This document shows, one piece after another, positions 43,518 through 53,332 of a DNA stretch of 64,000 nt; position 1 is the first letter of the stretch, and every line of letters begins with the position of its first letter. The notes below the pieces were generated by a model. It was not told the origin of the DNA. It did not search any database and saw only the letters and a program-made list of their open reading frames with translations. Origin of the DNA: Sphingopyxis sp. MWB1 (GTDB lineage Bacteria > Pseudomonadota > Alphaproteobacteria > Sphingomonadales > Sphingomonadaceae); assembly GCF_000763945.1 (NCBI RefSeq), contig NZ_JQFJ01000002.1, forward strand, positions 372,001-436,000, in the 5' to 3' direction. Position numbers and translations under genes: made by a program.

Positions 43518-43898
43518 ATGGGCATGGTAAGAACGATTATCTGGGTCTTGCTGACCGTCATTCTGGTGGTGTTCGCCATGGCGAACTGGACCCCCGTGAC
43601 GGTGACGGTCTGGCCCGATTACGTGCTCGACACCAAATTGCCGGTCGTCATTCTGGGATCCTTTCTGGTGGGCAGCCTGCCGATGTGGATTGCGCTGCGC
43701 ACTTCGCGTTGGTCGCTGAAACGGCGGCTGGACCATAGCGAGAAGCAGCTTGCCGATCTGCGCGCCATGGCCAATCGCCCAGTCGAGCCCGCACCGGTGA
43801 CAGCGGCGCCCGCGCCGGCGACTGTTGCCGATCCGGCCCCGGTCAATGACATTCCCCCTTCCCCGCTCGACAACCCGCCGCCGCTCGGCAACCGATGA
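43518..43898 (+). CDS. LapA-domain membrane protein
   Basis: 126 residues: two membrane helices (TIIWVLLTVILVVFAMAN and VVILGSFLVGSLPMWIAL) joined by a short loop with NWTPVTVTVWP, as in lipopolysaccharide-assembly protein A. A coiled-coil stretch follows (RRLDHSEKQLADLRAMA) and then a Pro/Ala-rich tail. LapA/LapB (YciM) regulate LpxC proteolysis in enterics, but a LapB partner is not seen here. It precedes pyrF by 10 bases. Confidence 0.78.
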   Translation: MGMVRTIIWVLLTVILVVFAMANWTPVTVTVWPDYVLDTKLPVVILGSFLVGSLPMWIALRTSRWSLKRRLDHSEKQLADLRAMANRPVEPAPVTAAPAPATVADPAPVNDIPPSPLDNPPPLGNR

Positions 43899-43908
43899 TG
43901 GACCTCGC

Positions 43909-44583
43909 ATGACTTCGCCGCTTTATCTTGCCATCGACACCCCGCACCTTGATGCGGCGCATACGCTGGCGCAGAAGGTTCGCCATCATGTCGGCGGGCT
44001 GAAACTGGGGCTCGAATTTTTCTGCGCCAATGGCCATCATGGCGTGCATGAAATGGCGAAGCTGGGCCTACCCATTTTCCTCGACCTGAAATTGCACGAT
44101 ATTCCCAATACGGTGGCCAAAGCCATTCAGGCACTGCGCCCGCTGGAACCAGCGATATTGACCGTCCACGCCGGGGGTGGGCGCGCGATGATGGAGGAAG
44201 CGAAAGCTGCCGCCGGGGCGAATACCAAGGTCGTCGGCGTCACCATGCTGACGAGCCTTGATGCCCCTGACCTCGCCGATATCGGTGTCGGGGACAGCCC
44301 GCATGAGCAGGTGATGCGGCTCGCCGCGCTCGCCCGCACGTCGGGGCTGGATGGCATCGTCTGTTCAGGCAAGGAAGTGAAAGCTGCCCATGCAGCATGG
44401 CCGGACGGCTTTTTCGTTGTGCCCGGCGTGCGTCCGGCGGATGGAAAGGCCGGGGACCAGAAGCGCATTGTCACGCCTGCACAGGCGCGGGATGATGGCG
44501 CCTCGGTGATCGTGATCGGCCGCCCGATCAGCCAGTCGGCCGATCCCGACCAGGCCGCGCGGGCAATCGAAGCGACGCTTTAA
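43909..44583 (+). CDS. pyrF: Orotidine 5'-phosphate decarboxylase
   Basis: 224 residues, a TIM barrel converting OMP to UMP. The catalytic Asp/Lys tetrad is in FLDLKLHDIPNTV, with the phosphate gripper near the end (VVPGVRPADGK and VIVIGRPISQS). It starts at an ATG overlapping the preceding tail region closely and follows the lapA-like gene. Confidence 0.95.
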   Translation: MTSPLYLAIDTPHLDAAHTLAQKVRHHVGGLKLGLEFFCANGHHGVHEMAKLGLPIFLDLKLHDIPNTVAKAIQALRPLEPAILTVHAGGGRAMMEEAKAAAGANTKVVGVTMLTSLDAPDLADIGVGDSPHEQVMRLAALARTSGLDGIVCSGKEVKAAHAAWPDGFFVVPGVRPADGKAGDQKRIVTPAQARDDGASVIVIGRPISQSADPDQAARAIEATL

Positions 44584-44677
44584 CCCGAACGCTTCGCTTT
44601 CCCGTCCCTCATTCCCCGTCAGACGGCGCGGTCTTGGCCCCGTGCAACTTCCAGCCCATTGCAAAAAAGGCTCGTTC

Positions 44678-45307
44678 ATGTCCCCCCTCGTAAAAATCTG
44701 CGGTATCACCACCCCCGAGGCCATTGATGCTGCCGTCACCTGCGGCGCGACCCATATCGGCCTTGTCCATTTCGAGCCGAGCAAGCGCCATGTCGACCTA
44801 AAAAAAGCCGCGGCACTGCGCGAACATGCGCGCGGACGGATCAAGGTCGCGCTGCTTCTGGTCAATGCGTCGCAGCATCTGACCGGACAAGCGCTCAACC
44901 TTGTGCGCCCGGATGTCATCCAGTTTCATGGCGCCGAAACGCCCGAATGGCTGGCCGCGGTGAAGCAACTTGTCCCCGCTGAAGTGTGGAAAGCCGTGGG
45001 GTTGAAAGATGCCGGTACGCTGGAACGAATGAAGAAATATCAGGGGATTGCCGACCGCATCCTGTTCGACGCGCCCGCACAGGCGCTGCCGGGCGGCAAT
45101 GGCACACGCTTTGACTGGTCGCTGCTGGCGGGACACAGCCACGTCATGGATTGGGGCATCGCGGGCGGGCTGACCATTGACAATGTGGGTCAGGCAGTGG
45201 CCGAGACCGGGGCGCCGCTCGTCGATGTTTCATCGGGCGTGGAAAGCGCGCCGGGCGTCAAGGATATGGACATGATCGCGGCTTTCCTTAAAGCGGCGGG
45301 ACGATGA
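44678..45307 (+). CDS. trpF: Phosphoribosylanthranilate isomerase
   Basis: 209 residues, TIM-barrel enzyme of tryptophan synthesis performing the Amadori rearrangement of PRA to CdRP. Catalytic Cys is in [11 protein letters not shown] and the catalytic Asp in RILFDAPAQ. The conserved DWSLLAG and [12 protein letters not shown] are present. The stop overlaps trpB by 4 bases, so trpF, trpB, trpA, accD and folC form one unit. The trpC and trpD genes are not here. Confidence 0.95.
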   Translation: MSPLVKICGITTPEAIDAAVTCGATHIGLVHFEPSKRHVDLKKAAALREHARGRIKVALLLVNASQHLTGQALNLVRPDVIQFHGAETPEWLAAVKQLVPAEVWKAVGLKDAGTLERMKKYQGIADRILFDAPAQALPGGNGTRFDWSLLAGHSHVMDWGIAGGLTIDNVGQAVAETGAPLVDVSSGVESAPGVKDMDMIAAFLKAAGR

Positions 45308-46536
45308 CCAAAATACCCAACAGCCTTCGCAGCGGCCCCGATGAGCGGGGCCATTTTGGTGATTTTGGCGGACGTTATGTCGCCGAAACGCTGATGCCGC
45401 TGATCCTCGACCTCGAGCGCGAATATCGTACGGCGCGGCAGGATAATGAATTTCGCGCCGAGTTCGAACGCCTGCTCCGCCATTATGTCGGACGGCCCAG
45501 CCCGCTGTGGCTCGCCGAGCGGCTGACCGAAGAGGTGCGCGCGAACGCCGAGAAAGGCTTTGGCGCCAAAATCTATCTGAAGCGCGAAGATCTCAATCAT
45601 ACGGGCGCGCACAAGATCAACAATTGCATCGGCCAGATCCTGCTCGCGAAGCGGATGGGCAAGCAGAAGATCATCGCCGAAACCGGCGCGGGCCAGCATG
45701 GCGTGGCGACCGCGACGGTGGCCGCGCTGTTCGGCCTGCCCTGCACCATTTTCATGGGCGCGGTCGATGCCGCGCGGCAGCAGCCCAATGTGTTTCGCAT
45801 GAAACTGCTCGGCGCCGAGGTGGTCGAGGTGGAGTCGGGCGCCAAGACGCTGAAAGATGCGATGAACGAGGCGCTTCGGCACTGGGTCGCCAATGTGCAC
45901 GACACCTTCTATATCATCGGCACGGTCGCGGGACCGCACCCCTATCCGCAGCTTGTCCGCGATTTTCAGTCGGTGATCGGCGAAGAGGCGCGCGCGCAGA
46001 TATTGGAGGCCGAGGGGCGCTTGCCCGATATGCTGATCGCACCGGTTGGTGGCGGGTCAAATGCGATCGGGCTGTTCCACCCCTTCCTCGACGACAAAGG
46101 TGTCGAACTTGTCGGCGTCGAAGCAGCGGGCGAAGGGCTGGGCAAGAAGCACGCCGCCAGCCTTGCGGGCGGGAAGCCCGGTATCTTGCATGGCAACAAG
46201 ACCTATCTGCTGCAGGATGAGGACGGCCAGATCACCGAGGCGCACAGCATTTCGGCGGGGCTCGACTATCCCGGCATCGGGCCGGAGCATAGCTGGCTCC
46301 ATGATATCGGCCGCGCGCGCTATGAACCTGTGACCGATGAAGAGGCGCTTGCCAGCTTCCAGAAGCTGACCCGGCTGGAGGGCATTATTCCCGCGCTGGA
46401 AAGCGCCCATGCCATCGCCGCCGCCGAACGCATTGCCCCGACACTGGGCAAGGACAAGATCATCATCGTCAATTGTTCAGGGCGCGGCGACAAGGATATC
46501 TTCACCGTTGCCGAAGCGCTGGGAGAGACCCTTTGA
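45304..46536 (+). CDS. trpB: Tryptophan synthase beta subunit
   Basis: 410 residues with the PLP lysine in [14 protein letters not shown], the catalytic Glu-containing [14 protein letters not shown], and [14 protein letters not shown], the phosphate-binding loop. It condenses indole with serine. The start overlaps trpF. It is followed by a 163-bp gap holding a paired palindrome before trpA. Confidence 0.97.
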   Translation: MTKIPNSLRSGPDERGHFGDFGGRYVAETLMPLILDLEREYRTARQDNEFRAEFERLLRHYVGRPSPLWLAERLTEEVRANAEKGFGAKIYLKREDLNHTGAHKINNCIGQILLAKRMGKQKIIAETGAGQHGVATATVAALFGLPCTIFMGAVDAARQQPNVFRMKLLGAEVVEVESGAKTLKDAMNEALRHWVANVHDTFYIIGTVAGPHPYPQLVRDFQSVIGEEARAQILEAEGRLPDMLIAPVGGGSNAIGLFHPFLDDKGVELVGVEAAGEGLGKKHAASLAGGKPGILHGNKTYLLQDEDGQITEAHSISAGLDYPGIGPEHSWLHDIGRARYEPVTDEEALASFQKLTRLEGIIPALESAHAIAAAERIAPTLGKDKIIIVNCSGRGDKDIFTVAEALGETL

Positions 46537-46563
46537 TGGCCCTTGGAACCAGCATGAACATTG

Positions 46564-46640
46564 TCGTCATTCCGGACTTGATCCGGAATCCATTTACGCA
46601 GCATTGGTTCCCTGGATCCCGGATCAAGTCCGCGATGACG
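46564..46640. repeat. REPIN-like pair of inverted REP palindromes between trpB and trpA
   Basis: Two copies of a palindromic unit lie in opposite orientation about 30 bases apart: cgtcattccggacttgatcc on the left and its inverted relative ending aagtccgcgatgacg on the right. Together they can fold into one long hairpin. A second pair lies at 48358-48431 and a single unit at 33211-33239. Confidence 0.75.
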
Positions 46641-46699
46641 AAGCGGGAGAATAAGGCGAGGCGAGTGAATCAACTGGCATTTGTCACGGAGAAGGCTGC

Positions 46700-47488
46700 A
46701 TGATCCGCTTTTCCGCCGCATTTGACCGGGGCCCGGCGCTCATCACCTTCATCACCGGGGGCGACGGCGACACCGGCGCCAATCTCGACGCCCTCGTGGC
46801 GGGCGGCGCCGATATCATCGAGATCGGCATGCCCTTTACCGACCCGATGGCGGACGGTCCCGCCATTCAGGCCGCCAATCTCCGCAGCCTCGCCAAAGGG
46901 ACGCGCACAGCCGATATTTTCGCCATCGTTGCCAGCTTTCGCGAACGACATCCGGAGGTGCCGCTGGTGCTGATGGGCTACGCCAATCCCATGACGGCGC
47001 GCGGCGCCGACTGGTTTGCCGCCGAATGCGCCAGGGCGGGTGTGGACGGGGTCATCTGCGTCGATATTCCGGCGGAGGAAGACCCCGAACTGGGCCCCGC
47101 GCTGCGCGAGGCCGGCATTGCGCCGATCCGGCTGGCCACGCCGACCACCGATGCCGCGCGGCTGCCCGATGTGCTGAACGGCGCAGGCGGCTTTCTCTAT
47201 TATATTTCGGTCGCAGGCATCACCGGGCTGCAACAGGCCGCCCAGGCGAGTATCGAGGAAGCGGTTACGCGCCTCAAGGCCGCGACCGATTTGCCCGTCG
47301 CCGTTGGCTTTGGCGTTCGCAGCCCCGATCAGGCCGCCGCCATCGCCCGCGTTGCCGATGGGGTGATCGTCGGTTCGGCGCTCGTCGATATCATCGCCGA
47401 ACATGGCGAAGGCGCCCCGCCCCATCTGGAAAACTTCACCCGCTCGCTCGCCGATGCTATTCACGGCGCAAAGGAGAAAATGGGATGA
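46700..47488 (+). CDS. trpA: Tryptophan synthase alpha subunit
   Basis: 262 residues, TIM barrel cleaving indole-3-glycerol phosphate. Catalytic Glu and Asp are in [17 protein letters not shown], where E49 and D60 equivalents are seen. The phosphate-binding [10 protein letters not shown] is present. A GGAGAAGG site precedes the start. It overlaps accD by 4 bases (ATGA). Confidence 0.97.
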   Translation: MIRFSAAFDRGPALITFITGGDGDTGANLDALVAGGADIIEIGMPFTDPMADGPAIQAANLRSLAKGTRTADIFAIVASFRERHPEVPLVLMGYANPMTARGADWFAAECARAGVDGVICVDIPAEEDPELGPALREAGIAPIRLATPTTDAARLPDVLNGAGGFLYYISVAGITGLQQAAQASIEEAVTRLKAATDLPVAVGFGVRSPDQAAAIARVADGVIVGSALVDIIAEHGEGAPPHLENFTRSLADAIHGAKEKMG

Positions 47489-48336
47489 GCTGGATCGACC
47501 GCGTTCGCAACGCTTTGTCCTTCACGGCCAAGCGCGATACTGCCGACAATCTTTGGCACAAATGCCGCAACTGCCAGCAGATGGTCTTCGTCAAGGAATG
47601 GGAAGATAATCTGAATGTCTGCCCGCGCTGCGACCATCATGACCGCGTCGGCGCCACGGAACGTTTCGCGCAGCTTTTCGACGGCGGCATCCATGACCTG
47701 CTGCCCGCGCCCGCGGCGCCCGAAGATCCGCTGAAGTTTCGCGACACGAAAAAATATGTCGATCGCATCAAGGCTGCGCGCACGCAAACCGGCGATCGCG
47801 ACGCCTATCAGAACGCCTTTGGCCGGATCGACGGCAAGCCCGCCGTGATCGGCGTGCAGGATTTCGCCTTCATGGGCGGCTCGATGGGCGTCGCCGTTGG
47901 CGAAGCCTTTGTCGCCGGGGTGGAGCAGGCGATCAAGCGCGGCTGCCCCTATATCGCCATCACCGCCGCGGGCGGCGCGCGTATGCAGGAAGGCACGCTG
48001 TCGCTGATGCAGATGCCGCGCGCGACCGTGGCGCTGGCGCGGCTGCGCCGGGCGGGCTTGCCCTATATCGTGCTGCTGACCGATCCGACGACGGGCGGGG
48101 TCACCGCCAGCTATGCCATGCTGGGCGATGTGCAGATTGCCGAGCCCAATGCGCTGATCGGCTTTGCGGGCCAGCGGGTGATCGAGAATACGATTCGCGA
48201 AAAGCTGCCCGAAGGGTTTCAGCGCGCCGAATATCTGCTCGACCATGGCATGATCGACATGGTGGTGCATCGCAAGGATCTGCCCGAAACGCTGGGCCGG
48301 TTGATCGGCTATATGGCGCCCGAAAAGGCGGCGTAA
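47485..48336 (+). CDS. accD: Acetyl-CoA carboxylase carboxyltransferase subunit beta
   Basis: 283 residues. The N-terminal four-Cys zinc ribbon is complete ([10 protein letters not shown] and [10 protein letters not shown]). The carboxyltransferase domain carries [35 protein letters not shown] and [19 protein letters not shown]. With AccA it transfers CO2 from biotin to acetyl-CoA for fatty acid synthesis. Confidence 0.97.
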   Translation: MSWIDRVRNALSFTAKRDTADNLWHKCRNCQQMVFVKEWEDNLNVCPRCDHHDRVGATERFAQLFDGGIHDLLPAPAAPEDPLKFRDTKKYVDRIKAARTQTGDRDAYQNAFGRIDGKPAVIGVQDFAFMGGSMGVAVGEAFVAGVEQAIKRGCPYIAITAAGGARMQEGTLSLMQMPRATVALARLRRAGLPYIVLLTDPTTGGVTASYAMLGDVQIAEPNALIGFAGQRVIENTIREKLPEGFQRAEYLLDHGMIDMVVHRKDLPETLGRLIGYMAPEKAA

Positions 48337-48357
48337 GGCACAACGCCAATCTCTTAT

Positions 48358-48431
48358 CGTCACCCCGGACTTGATCCGGGGTCCATGCAGACAAGCGCGG
48401 CAATGGATGCCGGATCAAGTCCGGCATGACG
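48358..48431. repeat. REPIN-like pair of inverted REP palindromes between accD and folC
   Basis: Left unit cgtcaccccggacttgatcc and right unit ending caagtccggcatgacg are inverted copies separated by about 25 bases. The element covers the apparent upstream extension of the folC frame, supporting the later folC start. Confidence 0.75.
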
Positions 48432-48473
48432 AAAGCTGAGAGGCTCGACGGCAGCCACTATCAAGGTTCGACG

Positions 48474-49787
48474 ATGCCCGATCACGCCCACTCGTCCGAT
48501 CCCGCCGTTCAGGCCCAGCTCGACCGCCTCGCGGCGCTGTCGCCCGGGCGCGACATATTGGGGCTGGAGCGAATAGCCGAGCTGTGCGCGCGGCTGGGCA
48601 ATCCGCAGGAGCATCTGCCGCGCACCTTTCATGTCGCCGGCACCAATGGCAAGGGATCGACCTGCACTTTCCTGCGCGCCATGCTGGAAGCGGAGGGGCG
48701 CCGTGTTCATTGCTATACCAGCCCGCATCTGGTGCGGTTTAACGAGCGGATTCGCCTCGCGGGCGCGCTGATCGACGATGCCATGCTTGCTGCCTTGCTA
48801 GCCGAAGTGCTCGACATCGCGGCCGATCTGCGGGCGAGTTTCTTTGAAGTCACCACCGCCGCCGCGCTGCTCGCCTTTTCCCGCATCCCCGCCGATGATT
48901 GTATCATCGAGGTGGGCCTTGGCGGTCGGCTCGATGCGACAAACATCATCCCCGCGCCTGCCGTCTGCGGCATTGCCTCGCTGGGGATCGACCATGAGGC
49001 CTTTTTGCTCTCGCCCGAGGCCGGAACGCCCACCGATCCCGCGCAGCGTATCGCATGGGAAAAGGCAGGGATCGTCAAGCCCGGGGCCGCACTCGCCACG
49101 CTGGGCTATGCGGAGCCGGTGATGGAGGTCATTGCCGAGCGGGCAGCACAGGCGGGCGTCACGCCCTTTGCCGAAGGGCGGCATTGGTGGGTTGAACCCG
49201 ACGACGGCGGCTTTTGCTGGAAATCCGGGTCGCGCAGCCTGCCTTCGCTTCCTCGCCCGGCCATGGCGGGGATGCATCAGATGCGGAACGCCGGGCTCGC
49301 CATCGCCATGCTGGACCTGGCCGAGCCGCGTCGGGACAGCGAGGCAGTGGCTTCCGGCATTGCCAATGCCTTCTGGCCCGCTCGCCTGCAAAAGCTGGCC
49401 CCCGGTCCCCTCTCGGCCCTGCTGCCCGCGAACACTGACCTATGGCTCGACGGCGCGCATAATGCCGATGCGGGGCGGGAAATCGCCCGATATTTCGCTG
49501 ACGATGCGCGCCGCATTCACCTCGTCAGCGGAATGCTCGCCAACAAGCATCCCGACGCTATCCTCACGCCGCTGCAATCACGGCTGGCGAGTATTACGGT
49601 CGTTCCGGTTCCGGGGCATGACCATCATGGCGCCGCCACCTTTGGCCCGGACGCCCGCGACGCGGGTAGCGTGGAAGAGGCCCTTGCTGCGCTTGCCGTA
49701 GATCCGGCGCGGGAAATCGTGCTGATCGCCGGGTCGCTCTATCTCGCCGGCGTTGTGCTGGCGGCCAATGGGGAAGTGCCCGACTGA
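48474..49787 (+). CDS. folC: Bifunctional dihydrofolate synthase / folylpolyglutamate synthase
   Basis: 437 residues from ATG 48474; the longer frame is only REP sequence. The ATP loop is HVAGTNGKGSTCTF, followed by SPHLVRFNERIRL, the catalytic Glu region VGLGGRLDATNI, and the Mur-ligase C-terminal part DLWLDGAHNADAG. It adds glutamate to dihydropteroate and folates. Confidence 0.94.
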   Translation: MPDHAHSSDPAVQAQLDRLAALSPGRDILGLERIAELCARLGNPQEHLPRTFHVAGTNGKGSTCTFLRAMLEAEGRRVHCYTSPHLVRFNERIRLAGALIDDAMLAALLAEVLDIAADLRASFFEVTTAAALLAFSRIPADDCIIEVGLGGRLDATNIIPAPAVCGIASLGIDHEAFLLSPEAGTPTDPAQRIAWEKAGIVKPGAALATLGYAEPVMEVIAERAAQAGVTPFAEGRHWWVEPDDGGFCWKSGSRSLPSLPRPAMAGMHQMRNAGLAIAMLDLAEPRRDSEAVASGIANAFWPARLQKLAPGPLSALLPANTDLWLDGAHNADAGREIARYFADDARRIHLVSGMLANKHPDAILTPLQSRLASITVVPVPGHDHHGAATFGPDARDAGSVEEALAALAVDPAREIVLIAGSLYLAGVVLAANGEVPD

Positions 49788-49814
49788 GCCTTCCCCTTCT
49801 ATAAGGGGTTTTCC

Positions 49815-51242
49815 CTAGCCGCTCGTGGGCTTGGCCCTGCCTTCTTCGGGATGAACCAGCTCATGCCCGTCATCCTCGGTGCTCGGTTGCCGCACGCTTT
49901 GGACGACGAAGCCTTTGCGCCACAATATCCAGAGCAGCAACATGCCGGGAATGGCGATGATGACGGTGACGATCCAGAAGCCGACCCACCCGAGCCCCTC
50001 GGCCAGATAGCCGCCGGGCGTCGCGAGCCAGGTTCGTCCCACCGCCGCGAAAGAAGAAAGCAGCGCGAATTGCGTCGCCGTATAGGCAAGGCTCGACAGG
50101 CCCGACAAATAGGTGACGAAAACGGTGAGGCCGATGCCGCTGGTGAAATTTTCCGTTCCCACGGCGATAGCGAGCATCAGCGGCGAGTGGCCGACGGCGG
50201 CGAGCACCGCGAACAGGAAATTGCTGAACATCATCAGCAGTCCGGAGATAAGCAAGGCGCGGCCCATTCCCAGCCACGCGATAAAGGGCGCACCGCACGC
50301 CGAGCCGACGATCAGCGCAACAAAACCCACCCCCTTGTTGATCGCGACAAATTCGGTGTCAGTGAAACCAAGCTCGACGATCATGGGATTGAGCATCCCC
50401 TGCCCCATCGCGTCACCGACCTTGTAGACAAGGACAAAGAGCAGGATCAGGACGGCGCCATTGCGTCCCAGAAATTCGCGGAAAGGATTGATGACCGTAT
50501 CCTTGAGCCACGCCGCGAAGCCGCTTTCCAGCGCCTTGGCGCGGGTCGGATCGAACCGCCCAGGTCCGGCGAAAAGAGCGCCGATCACGGCAGGGAGCAC
50601 GGCAAGGCCGGTGAAGCCATAGGCCGCCGCCCAACCCAGGTTGAACCCCTCGGGTGAAGCCAGCGCGATTGTGCCGACCCCGGCAATCAGATTGCCGGTG
50701 CGATAGCCGAACTGGTTCATCGCGGTGCCGTGCGGCAATTCGGCGTCGGACAATATTTCGATGCGATAGGCGTCGATCACAATATCCTGCGTCGCCGACA
50801 GAAAGGCGACGGCGATGGCCCAGAAGGCAAAGGGCGCCAGATTGTCGTTGGTGGGATTGCTGGTGCCCAGATTCCAGATCGCAATGACCAGCAGCACCTG
50901 AATGAAGAAGAGCCAGCTGCGCCGCTGCCCGAAAGCGCGGGTGAGAAAAGGAAGCGGAAGGCGGTCCACCAACGGCGCCCAGAGAAATTTGAGCGTATAG
51001 GGCGTGGTCAAGCCGATAGCGAAGCCGATGGTGGATTTTTCGATGCCGACCTTGGACAGCCAGAAGGTCATGGTACCAAGAAGCAAGGTGAGCGGAAAGC
51101 CGCTCGATATCCCGAGCAGAAAGGCCACAATGGGGCGAGGCTTGCGATAGGGCGCAAAGCTGGGGATGACGAATGCAAGGCCGATGACCAGCGCGATGAC
51201 CGCGACCAGAACCAGCGTATCAAGCCCCAATGACATCGGCAT
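49815..51242 (-). CDS. AmpG-like permease (MFS superfamily)
   Basis: 475 residues, about 12-14 membrane helices. Typical AmpG features are GISSGFPLTLLLGTMTFWLS near residue 45, the TLKFLWAPLVDRLPLPF loop and FLSATQDIVIDAYRIEIL in the fifth helix. AmpG imports GlcNAc-anhydromuropeptides for peptidoglycan recycling and is needed for AmpC induction in some bacteria. The C-terminal tail is polar. No ampD or nagZ is adjacent. Confidence 0.88.
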   Translation of the reverse strand: MPMSLGLDTLVLVAVIALVIGLAFVIPSFAPYRKPRPIVAFLLGISSGFPLTLLLGTMTFWLSKVGIEKSTIGFAIGLTTPYTLKFLWAPLVDRLPLPFLTRAFGQRRSWLFFIQVLLVIAIWNLGTSNPTNDNLAPFAFWAIAVAFLSATQDIVIDAYRIEILSDAELPHGTAMNQFGYRTGNLIAGVGTIALASPEGFNLGWAAAYGFTGLAVLPAVIGALFAGPGRFDPTRAKALESGFAAWLKDTVINPFREFLGRNGAVLILLFVLVYKVGDAMGQGMLNPMIVELGFTDTEFVAINKGVGFVALIVGSACGAPFIAWLGMGRALLISGLLMMFSNFLFAVLAAVGHSPLMLAIAVGTENFTSGIGLTVFVTYLSGLSSLAYTATQFALLSSFAAVGRTWLATPGGYLAEGLGWVGFWIVTVIIAIPGMLLLWILWRKGFVVQSVRQPSTEDDGHELVHPEEGRAKPTSG

Positions 51243-51325
51243 TCCCTTCCCATCCTCGATCGCGAAGGAAAAGGCCTAAAGATTTGGTTTGAAATTGGAA
51301 GCCGCGAATTTGCAACTGACCCCGG

Positions 51326-51763
51326 TCAAACCGCCTCCGGTCTCCAATATGTCTGGAGCCCCTGTATTTTTCGGGGCATTTTTTGTTGGCAAATCATCGT
51401 TTCGATGGCGCGCAAGGCACTGATCAATGCCGCCGCGCTGTGCGGCTTGTTGAGGCAGGCGAGCGCGATGTCGCTCGCGTCCTCGGGACATTGGCCGGTT
51501 ACCAGAAGCACGGCGATCCCGCGATCGCGGGCAAGACGGGCGACTTCCCGCCCGGTCATATCTCCGGCCAGCCCGAGATCGAGCACAAGCGCATCAATCG
51601 GCTCCCCCGCCATGAGGGCGACCGCCGTTTCCCCCGAATCGACCGTTGAAATAACCTCATAGCCCGCCTGTTTCAGCGTCCGCTCATTATCGAACGCAAC
51701 CAGCGGGTCATCCTCGATCACCAGAAGACGCTTGATGCAGGAGGGGCGGGACGCGAAGAGCAT
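51326..51763 (-). CDS. Orphan single-domain response regulator
   Basis: 145 residues containing one receiver domain: acidic pair IEDDP near residue 18, phosphoacceptor Asp in LVLDLGLAGD (near 62), Thr in LVTGQ and the switch Lys in CLNKPHS. There is no output domain, only a short tail. No histidine kinase gene is nearby. It may act on another protein or as a phosphate sink. Confidence 0.85.
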   Translation of the reverse strand: MLFASRPSCIKRLLVIEDDPLVAFDNERTLKQAGYEVISTVDSGETAVALMAGEPIDALVLDLGLAGDMTGREVARLARDRGIAVLLVTGQCPEDASDIALACLNKPHSAAALISALRAIETMICQQKMPRKIQGLQTYWRPEAV

Positions 51764-51919
51764 AAGGTCTCCCTTTGTTCGGCGACATGGCGTGCCGCTT
51801 GCCCCCGTGCAAGAGGCCTTTCGCGCACCATCGACGAAGCGACTTATTTCCGGCTATGACCGTTGCGCGAACGCAACAGATTATTCCCGAATAACGACAA
51901 GAAAGCCCGAAATGTTCCG

Positions 51920-52777
51920 ATGACGAATCGCCGTCCCCCCTCTTCTCGCCCATCCAGCATCGCAGCGACCGAAGGTCGTGGCAGCCGGCGTCCCCGTCGC
52001 CCTCTGCCTGGTGACGGGCCGTCACAGGACAAGGCTGCGCCCCCGATTGAAAATGAGGGGCCGCAGCGCATTCCCAAACTGCTCGCCCGCGCCGGAATAG
52101 GCTCGCGCCGCGATGTCGAGCGAATGATCGAGGAAGGACGCATCGCGCTTCATGGCGAGATTGTCCGGCAGCCAGCACCGCTGCTGTCTTCGCTTGACGG
52201 CCTGACAGTCGACGGTCAGCCGGTCGCCAAGCCCGTTTCGACACGCCTTTATCGGTTTCACAAACCTGCAGGCTGCCTGACCGCCGCGCGCGACCCCAAG
52301 GGGCGAAAGACCATTTATGATGTCCTGCCCAAGGATTTGCCGCGACTGATGCCCGTGGGGCGGCTCGATTATAATACCGAGGGACTGCTGCTGCTGACCA
52401 ATGATGGCGAATTCAAGCGCCAGCTCGAACTTCCTGCCAGCGGGGTCGAGCGGACCTATCGGGCGCGCGCCTTTGGCGACATAAGCCAGAGCCAGCTTGA
52501 GGATCTGGTCGAAGGGGTCGAGATTGACAGGGTTCGCTATGGCAAGATCGACGCCAATCTCGAACGCCGCACGGGGCGCAATCAATGGATTGAATTGACG
52601 CTGACCGAAGGCAAGAATCGGGAGGTTCGCCGGGTGCTTGAGCATCTGGGACTGCAGGTCAGTCGCTTGATCCGTACCCGCTATGGCGAGTTTGACCTGC
52701 AGGACCTCGATATGGGCGCGGTCGAAATCGTGCCGCGCGATGCCCTCTTCCAGTTTCGGCGGCGGATGGCGAAATGA
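51920..52777 (+). CDS. RluB/RsuA-family pseudouridine synthase
   Basis: 285 residues. A basic, disordered lead (about 55 residues) precedes an S4 RNA-binding domain (IPKLLARAGIGSRRDVERMI) and the RsuA-type catalytic domain with the active Asp in MPVGRLDYNTEGLLLLTND. The RFHKPAGCLTAARDPKGRKT region matches RluB (23S rRNA) better than RsuA, but the target position is not certain. It overlaps rsmD by 4 bases. Confidence 0.9.
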   Translation: MTNRRPPSSRPSSIAATEGRGSRRPRRPLPGDGPSQDKAAPPIENEGPQRIPKLLARAGIGSRRDVERMIEEGRIALHGEIVRQPAPLLSSLDGLTVDGQPVAKPVSTRLYRFHKPAGCLTAARDPKGRKTIYDVLPKDLPRLMPVGRLDYNTEGLLLLTNDGEFKRQLELPASGVERTYRARAFGDISQSQLEDLVEGVEIDRVRYGKIDANLERRTGRNQWIELTLTEGKNREVRRVLEHLGLQVSRLIRTRYGEFDLQDLDMGAVEIVPRDALFQFRRRMAK

Positions 52778-53322
52778 GGGTCATCGCCGGCGAATGGCGC
52801 GGACGAAAGCTGGTGGCGCCGCAGGGCGACACCACCCGCCCTACCGCAGACCGCACCCGCGAAACGCTGTTTTCGATGCTCGCGAGCCGAGTTGGCAGTT
52901 TCGAAGGCCTTTATGTCGCCGATCTCTTCGCCGGTTCGGGCGCGCTGGGGATCGAGGCGCTGTCGCGCGGCGCCGCGCATTGCCTGTTCGGCGAACAGGA
53001 TCGCGAGGCGCTGGACGCCTTGCGCACGAATCTCGCGGCGCTCGGTGCGGGCTCGCGCGCGCAGGTGCGCGCAGGATCGGTGCTGGCGCTTGGACCTGCG
53101 CCGCGCCCCTTTGATCTGCTCCTGTTCGATCCGCCCTATGACACGGGAGCGGCCTGTGTGGCGCTCGACAAAATGTCGCGGCTGGGCTGGGTCGGGCCGG
53201 AAAGCTGGATATCCATCGAAACCGCACAAAAGGAAAAGGTGGCGGTGAACGGATATGAGATTGAGGTCGAACGCCGGGTCGGGAAAGCGAAGCTGAGCCT
53301 GCTTCGGTCTTTCGCGTCTTAG
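52774..53322 (+). CDS. rsmD: 16S rRNA m2G966 methyltransferase
   Basis: 182 residues: SAM-binding ADLFAGSGALGIEALSRGA and the (D/N)PPY box LLFDPPYDTGA, with RPTADRTRETLFSML near the start typical of RsmD. It overlaps the pseudouridine synthase stop by 4 bases, and the two may form one rRNA-modification unit. Only 10 bases separate it from the convergent transporter gene. Confidence 0.94.
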   Translation: MRVIAGEWRGRKLVAPQGDTTRPTADRTRETLFSMLASRVGSFEGLYVADLFAGSGALGIEALSRGAAHCLFGEQDREALDALRTNLAALGAGSRAQVRAGSVLALGPAPRPFDLLLFDPPYDTGAACVALDKMSRLGWVGPESWISIETAQKEKVAVNGYEIEVERRVGKAKLSLLRSFAS

Positions 53323-53332
53323 TGCCAAGCCG

